Source: Stentor coeruleus (lineage: Eukaryota; Ciliophora; Heterotrichea; Heterotrichida; Stentoridae). From it: DNA of 64,000 nt. Below are positions 10,161 to 21,029 of the stretch, one piece after another (position 1 is the stretch's first letter; each line of letters opens with the position of its first letter). Made by a program: the position numbers and the translations under genes. Under the pieces are notes generated by a model. That model did no database searches and had not been told where the DNA came from. It saw nothing but the letters and a program-made list of their open reading frames with translations. The stretch lies in the NCBI GenBank assembly GCA_001970955.1, contig MPUH01000008.1, positions 123,456 to 187,455 on the forward strand, written 5' to 3'.

Positions 10161-11540
10161 TTAGTTTTCAGGATCAAGTTTAGCAAATACAGTTTTACGT
10201 TTACGTGATGTCCTTTTGCGACTTAGTCTAGGATCGATATTATCTGGTACATTCTCAGCAGCTATTGACCGCCTTATTCTTTTCTTTTCAAGTGGATTCT
10301 CAGTTATATTGCTTGTATCATCTTTATCTAATTTCTCACTAGAAAATGCACCCTGATCATTTGTATGCCCAAGTCGATCTTCACTTCTCATATCCTTACT
10401 TTCCATATTAGAATTTTCCTTAAGGAGTTTTCCCTGTGCGATCTCAGCAGGCAAGCTTTTATCAAGAAGTCCTCTAACCCCTTGAAAAGTGTTTTTCAAA
10501 TGTAAAACTAAAAAACCTACTTTCCCAGCATACCAAACTGATAAAACAGCTATAATCCAGTCTTCAAAAAACCTATTTTCTTTATAATAATATCTTACAG
10601 CAACAATAGTCGATATTGATAATAAACAAAATCTCGAACACACAGCTTCAATATGCCTGAGCTTTTTCTTAAAAGGGTGGAAAAAAGTTGTATACCCAAA
10701 AAAAATTGCATGACATGCTAAAACCATAAGTACTTGTATTTCTTCAAAATATTTCAAAAATACTATACAAGCACCAGTGATAAGCATTAAACTTTGGTCT
10801 ACAAGTAAATGAAATTCTCTCCAACAATATTGATAAGCACGAAAATCGCTACCGAAATACTCAAAAGCTAAAGACCCTTCTAAATTACCCCTATACTTCA
10901 AGCGTAAATACATAAGTTTCAATATTGGATATAATAATAGAATAAAAAAACTTAATATTGATATAATAGCTGTACCATATGATGATGAAGAACCTGCTGC
11001 AAGTCTATAGATTTCAATAAACAATGAAAAAGATATCCGAAAAGTCCCTAGTTTTAGTATCTGAAGGACTATTTCAAATTCAAAAAACTTAGTCAGGCCT
11101 ACTAAATTCAAAGATGGTCGGCATTTCCCAAGAATTTTATAAATCCCATAAGCTAAAATATAAATTCCAAGGAATAATAGTATTGTGAATACATTTTTAA
11201 AAGCATTTTCACTCCATTCAGTATACAAAAAGTCTTCAGGATTTTCCCCGGTCACATTGTCGCAGTATTGGTCGAAAAAATTGAAAAAAGCCCAGCGTCG
11301 GTTAGATCTGAGGATTTCATTTGCTCGAACTGTGTAGTTGATTTCGAAATAAGCAAACGCGGTCATTAATTGGAGTTCGGACCAGTTTTGGACTATAATA
11401 TCGAGAAGGTCGTTGATAAGACTACGGATTTTTGGAACGTAGATGAATAAGAGAAAGGTACAGATGATAAGTCCACCTGATACTGAGCAAATACCTAGTA
11501 CAAGAAATGCGTCACTAGCTTTATCTGACTCAAAAACCAT
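10161..11540 (-). CDS. Multipass membrane protein of unknown function
   Basis: 459 residues with about seven or eight hydrophobic segments: near residues 12-35, 117-138, 152-175, 189-212, 245-270, 270-292, 300-320 and 325-348. A hydrophilic, strongly basic tail of ~110 residues follows (KKRIRRSIAAE, RKRTSRKRKTVF). The arrangement recalls the C-terminal membrane region of large ciliate cysteine-rich membrane proteins and TRP-like domains, but I recognise no diagnostic motif. No signal peptide beyond the first hydrophobic segment. It converges on YJU2 with 72 bp between stops. Confidence 0.75.
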   Translation of the reverse strand: MVFESDKASDAFLVLGICSVSGGLIICTFLLFIYVPKIRSLINDLLDIIVQNWSELQLMTAFAYFEINYTVRANEILRSNRRWAFFNFFDQYCDNVTGENPEDFLYTEWSENAFKNVFTILLFLGIYILAYGIYKILGKCRPSLNLVGLTKFFEFEIVLQILKLGTFRISFSLFIEIYRLAAGSSSSYGTAIISILSFFILLLYPILKLMYLRLKYRGNLEGSLAFEYFGSDFRAYQYCWREFHLLVDQSLMLITGACIVFLKYFEEIQVLMVLACHAIFFGYTTFFHPFKKKLRHIEAVCSRFCLLSISTIVAVRYYYKENRFFEDWIIAVLSVWYAGKVGFLVLHLKNTFQGVRGLLDKSLPAEIAQGKLLKENSNMESKDMRSEDRLGHTNDQGAFSSEKLDKDDTSNITENPLEKKRIRRSIAAENVPDNIDPRLSRKRTSRKRKTVFAKLDPEN

Positions 11541-11734
11541 GATAATAAAAAAAAAACTATTAAAAGTTATGATTAGAATATTATATATGAATAGAATATA
11601 AGATAAAAAGATGGATGGTTTAGGGTTTTAGGGTTTTAAAAGTGTGATTTTTATTGGAAAATTTATTAGTTATAAGTGTATTATATTAAGTATTTTTATA
11701 TTGAATATGATAAGATGATTGGGAGAAAAAATAC

Positions 11735-12478
11735 TCAATAATTTTTTGTTAGAAAAATAAGCATAGTTGCTTTTCGTTTACGTTCAAGCATTTTCCTTTC
11801 AAACTTTTTGAATTTTTCTCTTTTGAAAACAAAGATAGGATTTGTTCTTTCACGTACACCTTTTTCGATTTGAAACAATTCTGCACTAGTTTTGAATTGG
11901 CTTAAAAAATACCCTTTAAGTTTTCTCCTCTCTTCTTTTGATTGATGGAGAATATACCCTTTATTAAAAAACTTTGTCTCATTAATTTTTTTTGTTTGCA
12001 AGTTCATAGCAGTTTTTACTAAAGGGATTGTGATATTTTGTGGTTTTTTTAATTCATCAATAGTTTTGAACATAGACTCTTGAAAACTAACACTTTTATT
12101 TTTTAATAGTTTTGAGCTATTTTTTGTTTTTATTGAAAGATCTGATGTACTTAAGAATTCAAGTGGATGGGGGATTTTAGATTCATCAAGTATTCTTGTG
12201 TGCTTTGGGCTGAAAGATGAATTACGATTATAAGGGAATTTTATTGAAGTTTTTTCATATGGCCTTGGAAACTGGAAGTACCCATCAAACTTTTTCGGCT
12301 GCACAGCGAGAGTTTTTTGAAATGGATGCAGTTTAGGTTTAAGCTCATGAGAAAATCCAGCTTCATAAGGATAAAATTGCTTTTTTTCTTTACCATAACG
12401 ATTGCTTGGGCTTTGCCTTCCACCTAATGGGTCTAATGTATAGTATTTCCCACTTTGATAATCTTTCCAAATCTCCAT
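11735..12478 (-). CDS. Hypothetical basic protein
   Basis: 247 residues, lysine-rich and rich in aromatic residues, with no membrane segment or signal peptide. The N-terminal third has repeated F/Y-P-x motifs (KKQFYPYEAGFSHELKPK, FQFPRPYEKT). The C-terminus is a highly charged helix (FKREKFKKFERKMLERKR). The style resembles microtubule inner proteins or other axonemal filler proteins, but that is only an impression. Coding status is supported by the length of the open frame, the ATG at 12478 and the sharp composition change at both ends. Confidence 0.7.
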   Translation of the reverse strand: MEIWKDYQSGKYYTLDPLGGRQSPSNRYGKEKKQFYPYEAGFSHELKPKLHPFQKTLAVQPKKFDGYFQFPRPYEKTSIKFPYNRNSSFSPKHTRILDESKIPHPLEFLSTSDLSIKTKNSSKLLKNKSVSFQESMFKTIDELKKPQNITIPLVKTAMNLQTKKINETKFFNKGYILHQSKEERRKLKGYFLSQFKTSAELFQIEKGVRERTNPIFVFKREKFKKFERKMLERKRKATMLIFLTKNY

Positions 12479-12814
12479 ATATATTTAACAAAACATATAG
12501 AATTTTATCACATGATATAATATAGTTTGATTACAATTAGTTTATTTATTTCAAATTTAAAAATAAGATTCTATATACAAACATAAAAGTTTTCTTATAA
12601 AAACTAACTTTATTTGATTAACATAATAAGTAAATAAATTAAGCTTTTAACAACAAAATTTCAAAAATGTATAACAAAATACCTTATAATAACACATAAA
12701 CTATTCAGTATTTTTAATATACAAAATAAAACAACTAATAAAATTTCCTAGTCATTAAATGGAAAATCGATAACCGAATTTTCTTCTAATATTAGCTAAT
12801 ATTTATATTCAAAA
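12479..12814. other. Divergent spacer, no gene seen
   Basis: Very AT-rich (runs of A and T, few G or C) between two hypothetical genes that point away from each other. No coding frame or motif recognised. Confidence 0.6.
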
Positions 12815-13459
12815 ATGTTTGGCAACATTGAAATATTTGATTTCTTCAAAAACTTCCCCAAACAGATCCGAGCACGATGCATAGAAGAAGTTCTAATATT
12901 CGGTATCCGAATACTCAAAGAAAAATCCAAAAACGAAATCACTTTCGATACTCTTTTGCGGTTGAATTCACAAAAGTTCAGACCTATAAAAAGGGAATTA
13001 ACACCCACTTTAAAACTCATAGATTCCAAAACCCAAACAAGAATTTCTGATAATATGCGAATGTCAACTTCTAGATTCAATAAAGAAAATATCATGGATA
13101 CAACTTGTTTACCGTTAAAAAATGATAATCGTAGAACTCTTTCAACTCAAATTGACAATTCTGAGTCATCAAAAGCTAATACAAGATCAAATATCTTAGG
13201 GTATTTTGGTAATAAAAAGATGGAACAACAATGCAGATATAATCAAAGACAAAAAAAAGTTAGTTGGGGTATACAAGGGATGAATGAAAGTTTGGAAAAA
13301 GAAAATGATGTGATTAGGATGGCAGATGAATTTCTTAAAAACCCTTTTTCTCATGTTTATGCGAAACAGATTTCTCAGAATTTATCCCCAGGGCTTTTTG
13401 ATAGTAATATTTTTTCTACTATTGATGCTGCGAATTCTACTGCTTATATTGATGCATAA
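12815..13459 (+). CDS. Hypothetical protein
   Basis: 214 residues, ATG at 12815 in the context AAAAATGTTT. The first 60 residues look folded (MFGNIEIFDFFKNFPKQIR, CIEEVLIFGIRILKEKS). The rest is polar and probably disordered, with a short hydrophobic-helical patch near residue 170 (DVIRMADEFLKNPF). No known domain recognised. It reads in the same direction as the next hypothetical gene, with a 362-bp spacer between them. Confidence 0.62.
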   Translation: MFGNIEIFDFFKNFPKQIRARCIEEVLIFGIRILKEKSKNEITFDTLLRLNSQKFRPIKRELTPTLKLIDSKTQTRISDNMRMSTSRFNKENIMDTTCLPLKNDNRRTLSTQIDNSESSKANTRSNILGYFGNKKMEQQCRYNQRQKKVSWGIQGMNESLEKENDVIRMADEFLKNPFSHVYAKQISQNLSPGLFDSNIFSTIDAANSTAYIDA

Positions 13460-13821
13460 TAAATGTGTTTATTTTAATTGCAATAAGTTAGGGTTTTTTA
13501 GTTAAATGATTTTAATAAAATAATGGGTTTTTTAATTTTAAAGATTATTTTGGGGTTTTTAGGGTAATGGATTAAGGAATTGTCAGGAGGAGTTTATTGA
13601 GATTATTTTGTGTAATGAATTTTAATATTTATTTTATGTTGTATAAAGTTTTAAAGGTTAGATTGATATAGAAATTGTTTAATAGGATTAGTATAATTTT
13701 ACTATTTTGATGGTAAAATACTTTTAGGAAAAAATAAACATTTAGATTTAATATAAGAAGCTAATGTTGTGTTAGAAACTGAAAATCATTTTGATTATAT
13801 GATAATTCTAAATATAAACTT
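13460..13821. other. Spacer between two + strand genes, no gene seen
   Basis: G/T-rich from 13480 to about 13640 with several GGGTTTTT-like runs, then A/T-rich without the usual A/C-rich end. No coding frame. Confidence 0.6.
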
Positions 13822-14343
13822 ATGAATGAACAACTAAAAGAGTATCTAGAAAATTCTAAAGAGTCACGGATACGTTTACGGAATAAAGCTAAGAACTATC
13901 AAAAAGCTTTAAATGCTGAAGTTGATGATATTGATATCAATAAGAAAAGGATTGATTTTCCTACCGTATCTCCTAAAAGGTTCAAAGAATTTAAAGAAGA
14001 AGTGCATAATGATCTTAAAAGGATATTTATTCCTGAACAAAATACTCCACATGTGTCTAAGAAATATCGGGCATTATCTGATCATAAATCAATGATAAGC
14101 TCTGTATATAATTTAGACAGTTATGTGAAGAAAAAGATTTCATTCCTACCACCTGTAAGGAAATCTAGGGATTCAAGTGTTGTGGAACGGCTTTTAAGTC
14201 GAAGAATCACAGAACAAAATCCAGAAATACAAATAACTCCTATTATTGAAACACCTAAAAAATCTGTTGACTCTAGGTTTACTGTTAAGAAGATGCTTTT
14301 GATACCTGTACTTAAAAATACACCAAATAGATTAGATGTATAA
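13822..14343 (+). CDS. Hypothetical basic protein
   Basis: 173 residues, lysine- and arginine-rich, with no membrane segment. The N-terminal 30 residues form a probable helix (EQLKEYLENSKESRIRLRNK). Later segments hold scattered SP, TP and proline-hydrophobic motifs (KISFLPPVRKSRDSS, ITPIIETPKKSVDSR) of the kind phosphorylated in disordered proteins. I recognise no family. The coding call rests on an open frame of this length in AT-rich DNA and the ATG at 13822. Confidence 0.6.
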   Translation: MNEQLKEYLENSKESRIRLRNKAKNYQKALNAEVDDIDINKKRIDFPTVSPKRFKEFKEEVHNDLKRIFIPEQNTPHVSKKYRALSDHKSMISSVYNLDSYVKKKISFLPPVRKSRDSSVVERLLSRRITEQNPEIQITPIIETPKKSVDSRFTVKKMLLIPVLKNTPNRLDV

Positions 14344-14744
14344 AATATTTGAAAATTAGTAGTTTATTTGCTTATAAAAAGATTGTATAGGGTTTTTAGG
14401 TTTTAGAATATATTTTTAATGTAAAGTTATTAATAGATGTGTATGATTGGATTTAGTAGGATGATGCTGATTTTATTGTGTTTTGGTATATTTCTGATAA
14501 AGGCTTAGGATATTTTATTATGTAAGTTAGGGTTAGTGATATCATTTAATTAAAGGGTTTGGTAGTTTTAATAGGGGAATAATAAAATTTGCAAAACTAA
14601 TTTTTAAGTATGCCCTCAGCAATTATCACCAAAATAAAAAATCTAATAAATCTCTAATAATCCTTTTTATCCAAAAATTTGATACGCCTTTTCTTTATTC
14701 TATTATACTTATTAAGTAAAGATAACTCATTACTACCATATAAC
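14344..14744. other. Convergent spacer, no gene seen
   Basis: Separates the ends of a hypothetical gene (+) and the homeodomain-like gene (-). G/T-rich until about 14590, then A/C-rich, with a sharp switch. No coding frame. Confidence 0.6.
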
Positions 14745-15185
14745 TCATACCAAATACCTAGTTGGTGAGAAACTAGTAATATTAGAAAATTGCATTTTAT
14801 ACGCTAGCTGACATAACCTCATATCTTCATCAAATCTAAGTAGTCTCATAGATTCTTTACATATAAGCCTACCTTCAAAAGATTCACTAAAAATTGCTTG
14901 GTTTTTATTCTTATAATCCCATTTCCACTTATATATCTGAGTTTCACTAAGCCCTGTTTTCTGAGCAAGCATTCTCATGAACTCTTTACTCCATAAAGGA
15001 TTGTTTTCAAATTCTGATATTAATAGCTGCACTTGTTCTCTGTTTTTCCGATTCCTTTTTTTTGAGCAAGGCATAAAGTTGTCAATCCATTGAGGAGAAA
15101 AATCATAGTTATGGATTGGTTCAAAATCTGCAGAATCGATTTTTGAAAGTAGCTCAATGTCTTCTTCGGTAAGATGATTTTTCAT
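14745..15185 (-). CDS. Homeodomain-like DNA-binding protein
   Basis: 146 residues. Residues ~42-95 read as a homeodomain-like helical triplet: a basic arm (KKRNRKNREQ), helix 1 (QVQLLISEFENNP), helix 2 (KEFMRMLAQKTG) and recognition helix (LSETQIYKWKWDYKNK). The LSETQI start of helix 3 and the tryptophan at homeodomain position 48 are kept. By my alignment the usual phenylalanine 49, glutamine 50 and asparagine 51 are replaced by K, W and D. Divergent homeodomain-like proteins are known in ciliates, and this is likely a transcription factor. No other domain is visible. Confidence 0.72.
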   Translation of the reverse strand: MKNHLTEEDIELLSKIDSADFEPIHNYDFSPQWIDNFMPCSKKRNRKNREQVQLLISEFENNPLWSKEFMRMLAQKTGLSETQIYKWKWDYKNKNQAIFSESFEGRLICKESMRLLRFDEDMRLCQLAYKMQFSNITSFSPTRYLV

Positions 15186-15809
15186 TATCTGGTAAGTGCG
15201 TAAAAATTATAATAATGTGTGTACCATTGTTTTACGGATATTTAAATTAGATATAACTAAGTGGGTATATTTCTTATTGTTTAGTTAAAGGAATAATAGG
15301 TCACAAAAAATCATTAGAATTTTTTTAAAGAGCAGAGATGGTTTTAAGCTTATTTGGGTGTAGTGAAATTGATTTAATGATTTATTAATATTTCTAGGGT
15401 TGATGATAAAAAATTAAGAGATTCTAAGTTTATTAGCACAAGGCATAAAATGTTTTTTTTATATGAAAAAAACTGAAAACTTGAGTATTATTAGAAGAAG
15501 TAAAAAACAAAATTTTATCATAAAATATTCAAATAAAAAAATTTAAGTAAAAACTTTCTTTATATCAACAGATAATATTACCACTCCTATTGATCATAAC
15601 ATATTATCTGATTTACTTCAATAATCTATATTATCTTCCCTTAATAACAAAAAAATTAATCCTTATATTCTATCCACATAATTGTTATTTTCACTGAAAA
15701 AATGCATATCAAATACCATAAAAGTTAATTTTAACTCATTATCCTAAAAAACTAAAACTAAAAACTTAATAAATCTATAGTTAAAATCTAAGACCATGAT
15801 TCATTATAA
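15186..15809. other. Spacer between two - strand genes, no gene seen
   Basis: 624 bp. The left half is G/T-rich and the right half (15540-15780) A/C-rich with A-runs. No coding frame with or without a 15-nt intron was found. Confidence 0.6.
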
Positions 15810-16412
15810 CTATTCTGGGAATATAAGCCAAGTAGCCTCTTTTTCACGTTCAGCCACCCATTTTTCAAACTCAGCCTTTATAGCCTCTTTATTTATTCCC
15901 TCATAAGTTTGCTTCAGTGCCATTTCTGGGTTTGTGTCTTTTGGCCCATCCTCTGCTTATAAATTACTAATATTCTTATGCCTTTCTTTATAAGTAAGCT
16001 CAGACCAGACAGGTTTTGGAATCAATGACCCACTTTTTTTAGAAATCCTAACCTTTTCCCCTGTTTCCAAAAACCCATCTCTAGTTCTAGTTCTTTTACT
16101 GCATATCTTTTACCCAGATTCCGGGTCAATCAGCATAATATTCGAAATATGCAATGGGAATTCCTTTCTAACCTTTCCATTATCTAACCTATCATGATAT
16201 TTCATATGCTTGATTTTCTAATTATCCAATACATAATTCACCCCCGAAACAATCACAGCATTAAATTTCCTCTTAACTGCAAGCACAGTACCTTGCTTAC
16301 CTTTATCATTCCCTGTAATAACCTCAACTTTATCTCCTCTAACAATGTTCCAGTCTCTAAAAGTCACCTGTTTTGGTGTAAAACTAAAAAGCCTTGAGAG
16401 TCTATGAAGCAT
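15810..16412 (-). CDS. MRPL24: Mitochondrial ribosomal protein uL24m (MRPL24), 3 introns
   Basis: 185 residues assembled across three 15-nt introns at 16218-16232, 16099-16113 and 15953-15967, all GTA...AG with A at position 10. The N-terminus ([13 protein letters not shown]) looks like a mitochondrial presequence. The KOW motif follows ([20 protein letters not shown]). Downstream exons restore conserved uL24m blocks: [36 protein letters not shown] and DGPKDT. Bacterial-type uL24 nucleates assembly of the large ribosomal subunit. The first ATG is at 16412; an in-frame TTG just upstream is not needed. This is the most intron-rich small gene here, and each intron carries an in-frame stop. Confidence 0.92.
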
Positions 16413-16466
16413 TTTTAATATCAAAACTTAAAGTCAATCTATACTAAAACTAAGACTTTTATTAAT

Positions 16467-17405
16467 CTATAAGAAATAATCAGGGGTCTTTCTTACCTGT
16501 GTACCAGGCTCATTCTGTTTAGGTGCAGGGTCGAACTGTAAATAATTGTATTTAAGATTTTCATCAATCTCAAGTATAGCTGCTTGATTACCACATCTAT
16601 AACAATAATTAGGCGCTGAGAATATTGTCACAACATTTTTATCATGGGTACAGCTATAACCATCCATGACTAATTGATGAGCTCTTGTTATAAGTTTAAG
16701 TCCATTTGTATGGTTAAATTGTTCTGAAATGTCTTGTCCGAATGTATATCCAGCACCACGTGGAGAAATACCCCAACCACAACGATTGTCTGGATCAGAC
16801 CATAACAAATCGCACATTGGACCTTCGTGAGGAACTTCTTGAATACGATCTAATTGACGAATATGGTCTAAAGTGTCTACAGAAGGAGATAAACCACCAT
16901 GAAGGCAGAATACTTGGTTTTCAACTAGAGCTGTTACTGGAAGGTAATCGAAAAGGTCAGTGAAATATTTCCAAACTGCTGCGTTACCGTATTTTCTCAT
17001 GCACTCGTCGTAGAAACCATAAACTTGTGTAATTTGACGTGATTCATGGTTTCCTCGGGTTAGAGTTATCCGGTCACGAAATCGCACTTTTAATGTTAGG
17101 AGCAAAGTCACTGTTTCGATTGAGTAATAACCTCTGTCGACATAGTCTCCTGTAAATAAATAATTTGTTTCTGGAGGTCTACCACCTATTCTAAAGAGTT
17201 CTATCAAGTCATAGTATTGACCATGTATATCACCACATACTGTCACCGGGGTTTTCACAGACTGGACGTTTGATTCTTCTTGAAGGATTTCTTTAGCTTT
17301 TTCACATAGTGTTTTAATCTCAGACTCTGAGAGAGGCTTGCATTCCATGAGCTCTTCTATTTGTCTATCAAGGATTTCTATGTCAGAGTTTGAAAGATTA
17401 GCCAT
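16467..17405 (-). CDS. PPP2C: Protein phosphatase 2A catalytic subunit
   Basis: 312 residues, near the usual 309. All PPP metal and catalytic motifs are present: [35 protein letters not shown] and SAPNYCYR. The C-terminus TPDYFL is the PP2A tail that is carboxymethylated on leucine and phosphorylated on tyrosine, which separates PP2A from PP4 and PP6. It is a Ser/Thr phosphatase acting with scaffold A and regulatory B subunits. Its start has the TATAAATGG context. Its stop lies 54 bp from the MRPL24 start, and both genes are on the minus strand. Confidence 0.96.
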   Translation of the reverse strand: MANLSNSDIEILDRQIEELMECKPLSESEIKTLCEKAKEILQEESNVQSVKTPVTVCGDIHGQYYDLIELFRIGGRPPETNYLFTGDYVDRGYYSIETVTLLLTLKVRFRDRITLTRGNHESRQITQVYGFYDECMRKYGNAAVWKYFTDLFDYLPVTALVENQVFCLHGGLSPSVDTLDHIRQLDRIQEVPHEGPMCDLLWSDPDNRCGWGISPRGAGYTFGQDISEQFNHTNGLKLITRAHQLVMDGYSCTHDKNVVTIFSAPNYCYRCGNQAAILEIDENLKYNYLQFDPAPKQNEPGTQVRKTPDYFL

Positions 17406-17850
17406 TTATAAGCAAGAGTTTTTACTAAAAGCTTTTTGTTTATGTAATAGATGATCCTTAGTTTGTAATTATAGCATAATAATTATGTAAAGTGTGATAT
17501 TTGATTAAATACTTTCAAAACAAAATTTGTGAATTAAACTTTTAATAAAAGATAGCAAAGTTATAAAATTACACAAAATATTGGTATATAAAATCCCGAA
17601 ATACTATTAAAAATATATAACATATATATGAAATTTTACTTTCTTTAAAAACTACCTTATAATAGCATAATAAAATGAGGAAACTCATTACATATCCAGT
17701 AAAATCATTCATCTACCATATAAAATTAAAAATTCTCTCCTTTACAAACAATTTTCTTATAAATCATATCCATTATTTTTAACTACCACATTCTAATATC
17801 AAAAAATCACTTTACTATTTTTTTTAAAACACTTTATCTTAGCCTAAAAT
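17406..17850. other. Spacer between two - strand genes, no gene seen
   Basis: AT-rich, with the left part (5' flank of PP2A) C-poor and the right part (3' flank of the helicase) G-poor. No coding frame. Confidence 0.6.
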
Positions 17851-19500
17851 CTACCATGGATTAAGCTCTTCGTCCTTTGTAGCAAAATCATTCTCACAGC
17901 TAACTCCCCACGGATCATCCTCAGGCATATCTTCTTTCTGTTCACAAAAACTTTCCTTAAACCCATCATTTTTCTTACCCTCACTCCATTCCTGATTCTT
18001 AAAGCCATTATTTTTCTCAAATTCCTGAATAGGACGTTTTCTTTCAAATCTTAATCCAAACTTATCGTTTTTACTAACATTTTCTCTAAATGGTTGACGA
18101 TAATTCATCATCAAATCAGAACTTGGGTTACTCAACCACTCAGGTACAGCCTGCTTACATTCCTTTAATAAGGTGCAAATTTCTTTAATTATCGGTTTTG
18201 AGGTGTCATCAATAAAAACTGCAGCAATACCTTTATTCCCAATTCTCCCTGTTCTACCAATTCTATGTACATAGTTTTCTATATTATTCGGCATATCATA
18301 TATAATCACAAGCTCAACACCTGGTATATCAAGTCCACGAGAAGCAACATCAGTAGCTACCAAAATATGGCATTTACCATTTTTAAATTGATTCAAATTT
18401 CTTTCTCTTTCAAACTGTTTTTTATCTCCATGTATACTATTAGCCTGCATACCTTTCTGATTAAGAAAACTCGTTATAAACTCAGCACAGCTTTTTGTAT
18501 CAACAAAAACTACATAAAAATTACTCAAAGTTTTGCATGGATTCTCACTTAAAACTTCTAAAAGATGCAATTTTTTATCCCTTGACTCAACTTTATAAAT
18601 TTTCTGGACAATATTTTCTGTTGTTGAACCAACTCGTCCTACACTAAGAATAACAAAATCCCTCAAATATTTCATAGCAATTTGTTTTATTTCTTGAGGA
18701 AAAGTAGCTGAACACATAATAGTTTCTCTTTCTTTTTTTTTAATAAATTCTAAGATTTTTATTAACTGAGGTTCAAAACCCATATCAAGCATCCTATCAG
18801 CTTCATCAAGTATTAGATATCTAACAATTTGTAATTGTAAATAATCATGAGTTGCAAGATCAATAATCCTTCCTGGTGTTCCGATAAGAATATCCACACC
18901 TTTATTTAATTGTTTTACTTGAGCATCTACTGGTACTCCTCCATATGCACAAAAACTTATTATCCCAGTTTTATATGTAAGTTTTATAGCTTCTTGTTGG
19001 ATTTGATGAGCCAATTCACGGGTTGGGACTAAGATTATTGCAACAGGTCTTGATGAATAAATTTCTGATGATGGAGGGGGACCATCTTGAAGCATTTTTG
19101 CTATTAGAGGATATAAGTAAGCTATGGTTTTACCTGAACCAGTTTCAGCACAAGCCATTAAATCTTTTCTGAAAAGTGAAATTGGGATTGCGTATCTTTG
19201 TATTGGAGTGGGATCAGTGTAACCAAATCTTTTGAGATTTTCAAGGAGAATTGGATCGATTTCGCAATCTTCGAAAGAGTTTATTACTGGGAAATCCTCT
19301 GAGACTCTTACTGGGATGTTTGAGTATTTTGAAAAATTTATACCTTGTTCTGATTTTTCTTCAAAAAAAAACTCTGCTTCGGATTTTTGGTGAGGGTCTA
19401 AGAAACCATCTCTGTTGTCTCGGGTACCCCAACTGGTTAAAGCTTTTTCTCTGATATCAGCGCTAATGCGATTTTGACTTAAGCTATGGATTTTATACAT
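17851..19500 (-). CDS. DDX3: DEAD-box RNA helicase, DDX3/Ded1-like
   Basis: 549 residues with the full DEAD-box set in order: Q motif (FGYTDPTPIQ), motif I AETGSGKT, Ia PTRELAHQ, Ib TPGR, II DEAD, III SAT, and VI HRIGRTGR. The N-terminal lead-in (GINFSKYSNIPVRVS) and the core match the DDX3/Ded1 group, which acts in translation initiation. The C-terminal tail is acidic and polar, not RGG/SR-rich as in animal DDX3, so a related subfamily is possible. The first ATG is at 19500; an in-frame GTG a few codons upstream is ignored. Confidence 0.9.
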   Translation of the reverse strand: MYKIHSLSQNRISADIREKALTSWGTRDNRDGFLDPHQKSEAEFFFEEKSEQGINFSKYSNIPVRVSEDFPVINSFEDCEIDPILLENLKRFGYTDPTPIQRYAIPISLFRKDLMACAETGSGKTIAYLYPLIAKMLQDGPPPSSEIYSSRPVAIILVPTRELAHQIQQEAIKLTYKTGIISFCAYGGVPVDAQVKQLNKGVDILIGTPGRIIDLATHDYLQLQIVRYLILDEADRMLDMGFEPQLIKILEFIKKKERETIMCSATFPQEIKQIAMKYLRDFVILSVGRVGSTTENIVQKIYKVESRDKKLHLLEVLSENPCKTLSNFYVVFVDTKSCAEFITSFLNQKGMQANSIHGDKKQFERERNLNQFKNGKCHILVATDVASRGLDIPGVELVIIYDMPNNIENYVHRIGRTGRIGNKGIAAVFIDDTSKPIIKEICTLLKECKQAVPEWLSNPSSDLMMNYRQPFRENVSKNDKFGLRFERKRPIQEFEKNNGFKNQEWSEGKKNDGFKESFCEQKEDMPEDDPWGVSCENDFATKDEELNPW

Positions 19501-19920
19501 TATAAGATACACTTAGCTATAAAGACTGAAATTAAAAAATGGCTATTTCCGCTTTTTTTTAATAAAGTATTGTATACAGTAATATTACTTGTCTGTATTT
19601 TATATAATGATTTTCTGAGGATATAGCTTTTAAAATATAAAGTGCCTGCTTTTATGATTGATTTTAAAATTTTACTCAAATTGAAATTATGATTTTATAT
19701 AGCTGTGAAAACTAAACTAAATACTAAATCAATATTTTCATCCTGATATTTTATNTTATAGCATATCCACTTCTATAAAAATTACTATATACTCATAAAC
19801 CCACCTAATCTTCAACACTCTCTTAAAAGCCTATCAAAAATACCATCTCAAACAATTCAATCCACCTCCAAAAATCCAAAAAATCTTTCAATATTTATTA
19901 CATTCAATAATAAAATTAGG
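19501..19920. other. Divergent spacer with a single N at 19755
   Basis: Separates the starts of the helicase and EMC2 genes. The left is C-poor and the right (19770-19900) A/C-rich. The N at 19755 is flanked only by a 4-nt TTAT repeat, unlike the other gaps. No coding frame. Confidence 0.6.
19755..19755. other. Single-base N gap in a spacer
   Basis: N at 19755 in the spacer before EMC2. Unlike the seven other Ns it has no long flanking repeat, only TTAT on both sides, so a small gap of unknown size or an ambiguous base are both possible. Confidence 0.8.
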
Positions 19921-20781
19921 ATGAGTGTTATGCTACCAAACGAACTTGTCACGCTTCTAAACGCTAATGACTGGCAAAGCAAAGCTGAAGCACTAAGGAT
20001 GATTAGTAGCAAAAAACTTCACCTTCCTGAAGAAGTTCTTAGACTCGGTACAAGCCTACTCCTAAACAATTCATGGCAACTCGGTACTCGATACTGGGAA
20101 ATCTGTGAATTAGTCTTTTACGCATCATTAGATTGTCAAGCTTCTGATTGGATCAAGGTATTCCATATATAGTTCACATTAAAAGCTTTAGAAAATAAAT
20201 TCGGAGCAACTCCAAAAACACAAAGACTAAAAGGGATTCTATTGGAGTATAATGGAAAATTTACAGATGCTGAAAAAGTATATGAAGAACTTCTTATACA
20301 AAATCCTTTAGATAAATCAACATGGAAACGTAAAGCAAGTATGTATAGATCAGTTGGAAATAATGATCAAGCTATTGATGAGTTGAATAAATACTTAGAA
20401 ATATTTCAAGATGATATTGAAGCCTGGGAAGAACTTTCTGATATATATTTGTCTATACAACAATTTGCTAGAGCTGCATATTGTTATGAAGAAGTGTTAG
20501 TGAAATCTTCTGAGAATTTTTGGGTTGTGTTGAAATATGGTGAAATTGTGTATTCTGCTGGAGGTATTGATAAGATGAATCTTGCGAGGAAGTATTTTAT
20601 ACAAGCACTTATTTTGAATCCTAAGTCTTTAAGAGCGATGTGGGCACTTTATCAGTGTGCTTTTGCAATTAATTCTCTTAAGGCTGATCCTGTGAATAGT
20701 AAGATAAAGGAAAAGGTCATGGGGCAGATTGTTGAAGCTTATAAGGGAAGCAAGATAGATATTAAAAGATATTTAGCATAA
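19921..20781 (+). CDS. EMC2: EMC2 (TTC35), TPR subunit of the ER membrane protein complex
   Basis: 281 residues joined across a 15-nt intron at 20158-20172 (GTATTCCATATATAG). TPR helices dominate the second exon: LEYNGKFTDAEKVYEELL, WKRKASMYRSVGNNDQAIDELNKYL, DIEAWEELSDIYLSIQQFARAAYCYEEVL and GGIDKMNLARKYFIQALIL, matching EMC2 order and length. EMC2 is the cytosolic scaffold of the complex that inserts tail-anchored and multipass proteins into the ER. Without the intron the frame ends at a TAG after residue 79. ATG at 19921, TAA stop. Confidence 0.9.
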
Positions 20782-21029
20782 ACATGAGAATGGTTGTTAG
20801 GAATTTTTTTTATGGGTTGGATTATGAGTTTTTTTATGGTATTTGAAAGTTTTGGTAATATAATAAACATATGGAAAATAGGAATTTTTAGTTAAGATAA
20901 AGGAGATAAGAAATATTATAATCAACTTTAATTAATTAATTTTTGAATAATAAGATTTGTGTTGTAAAGAATTGATTGCCATTTTCCTCAATATAAAAAC
21001 CCTGACCTGTACTGTTAGCATATAAAAAA

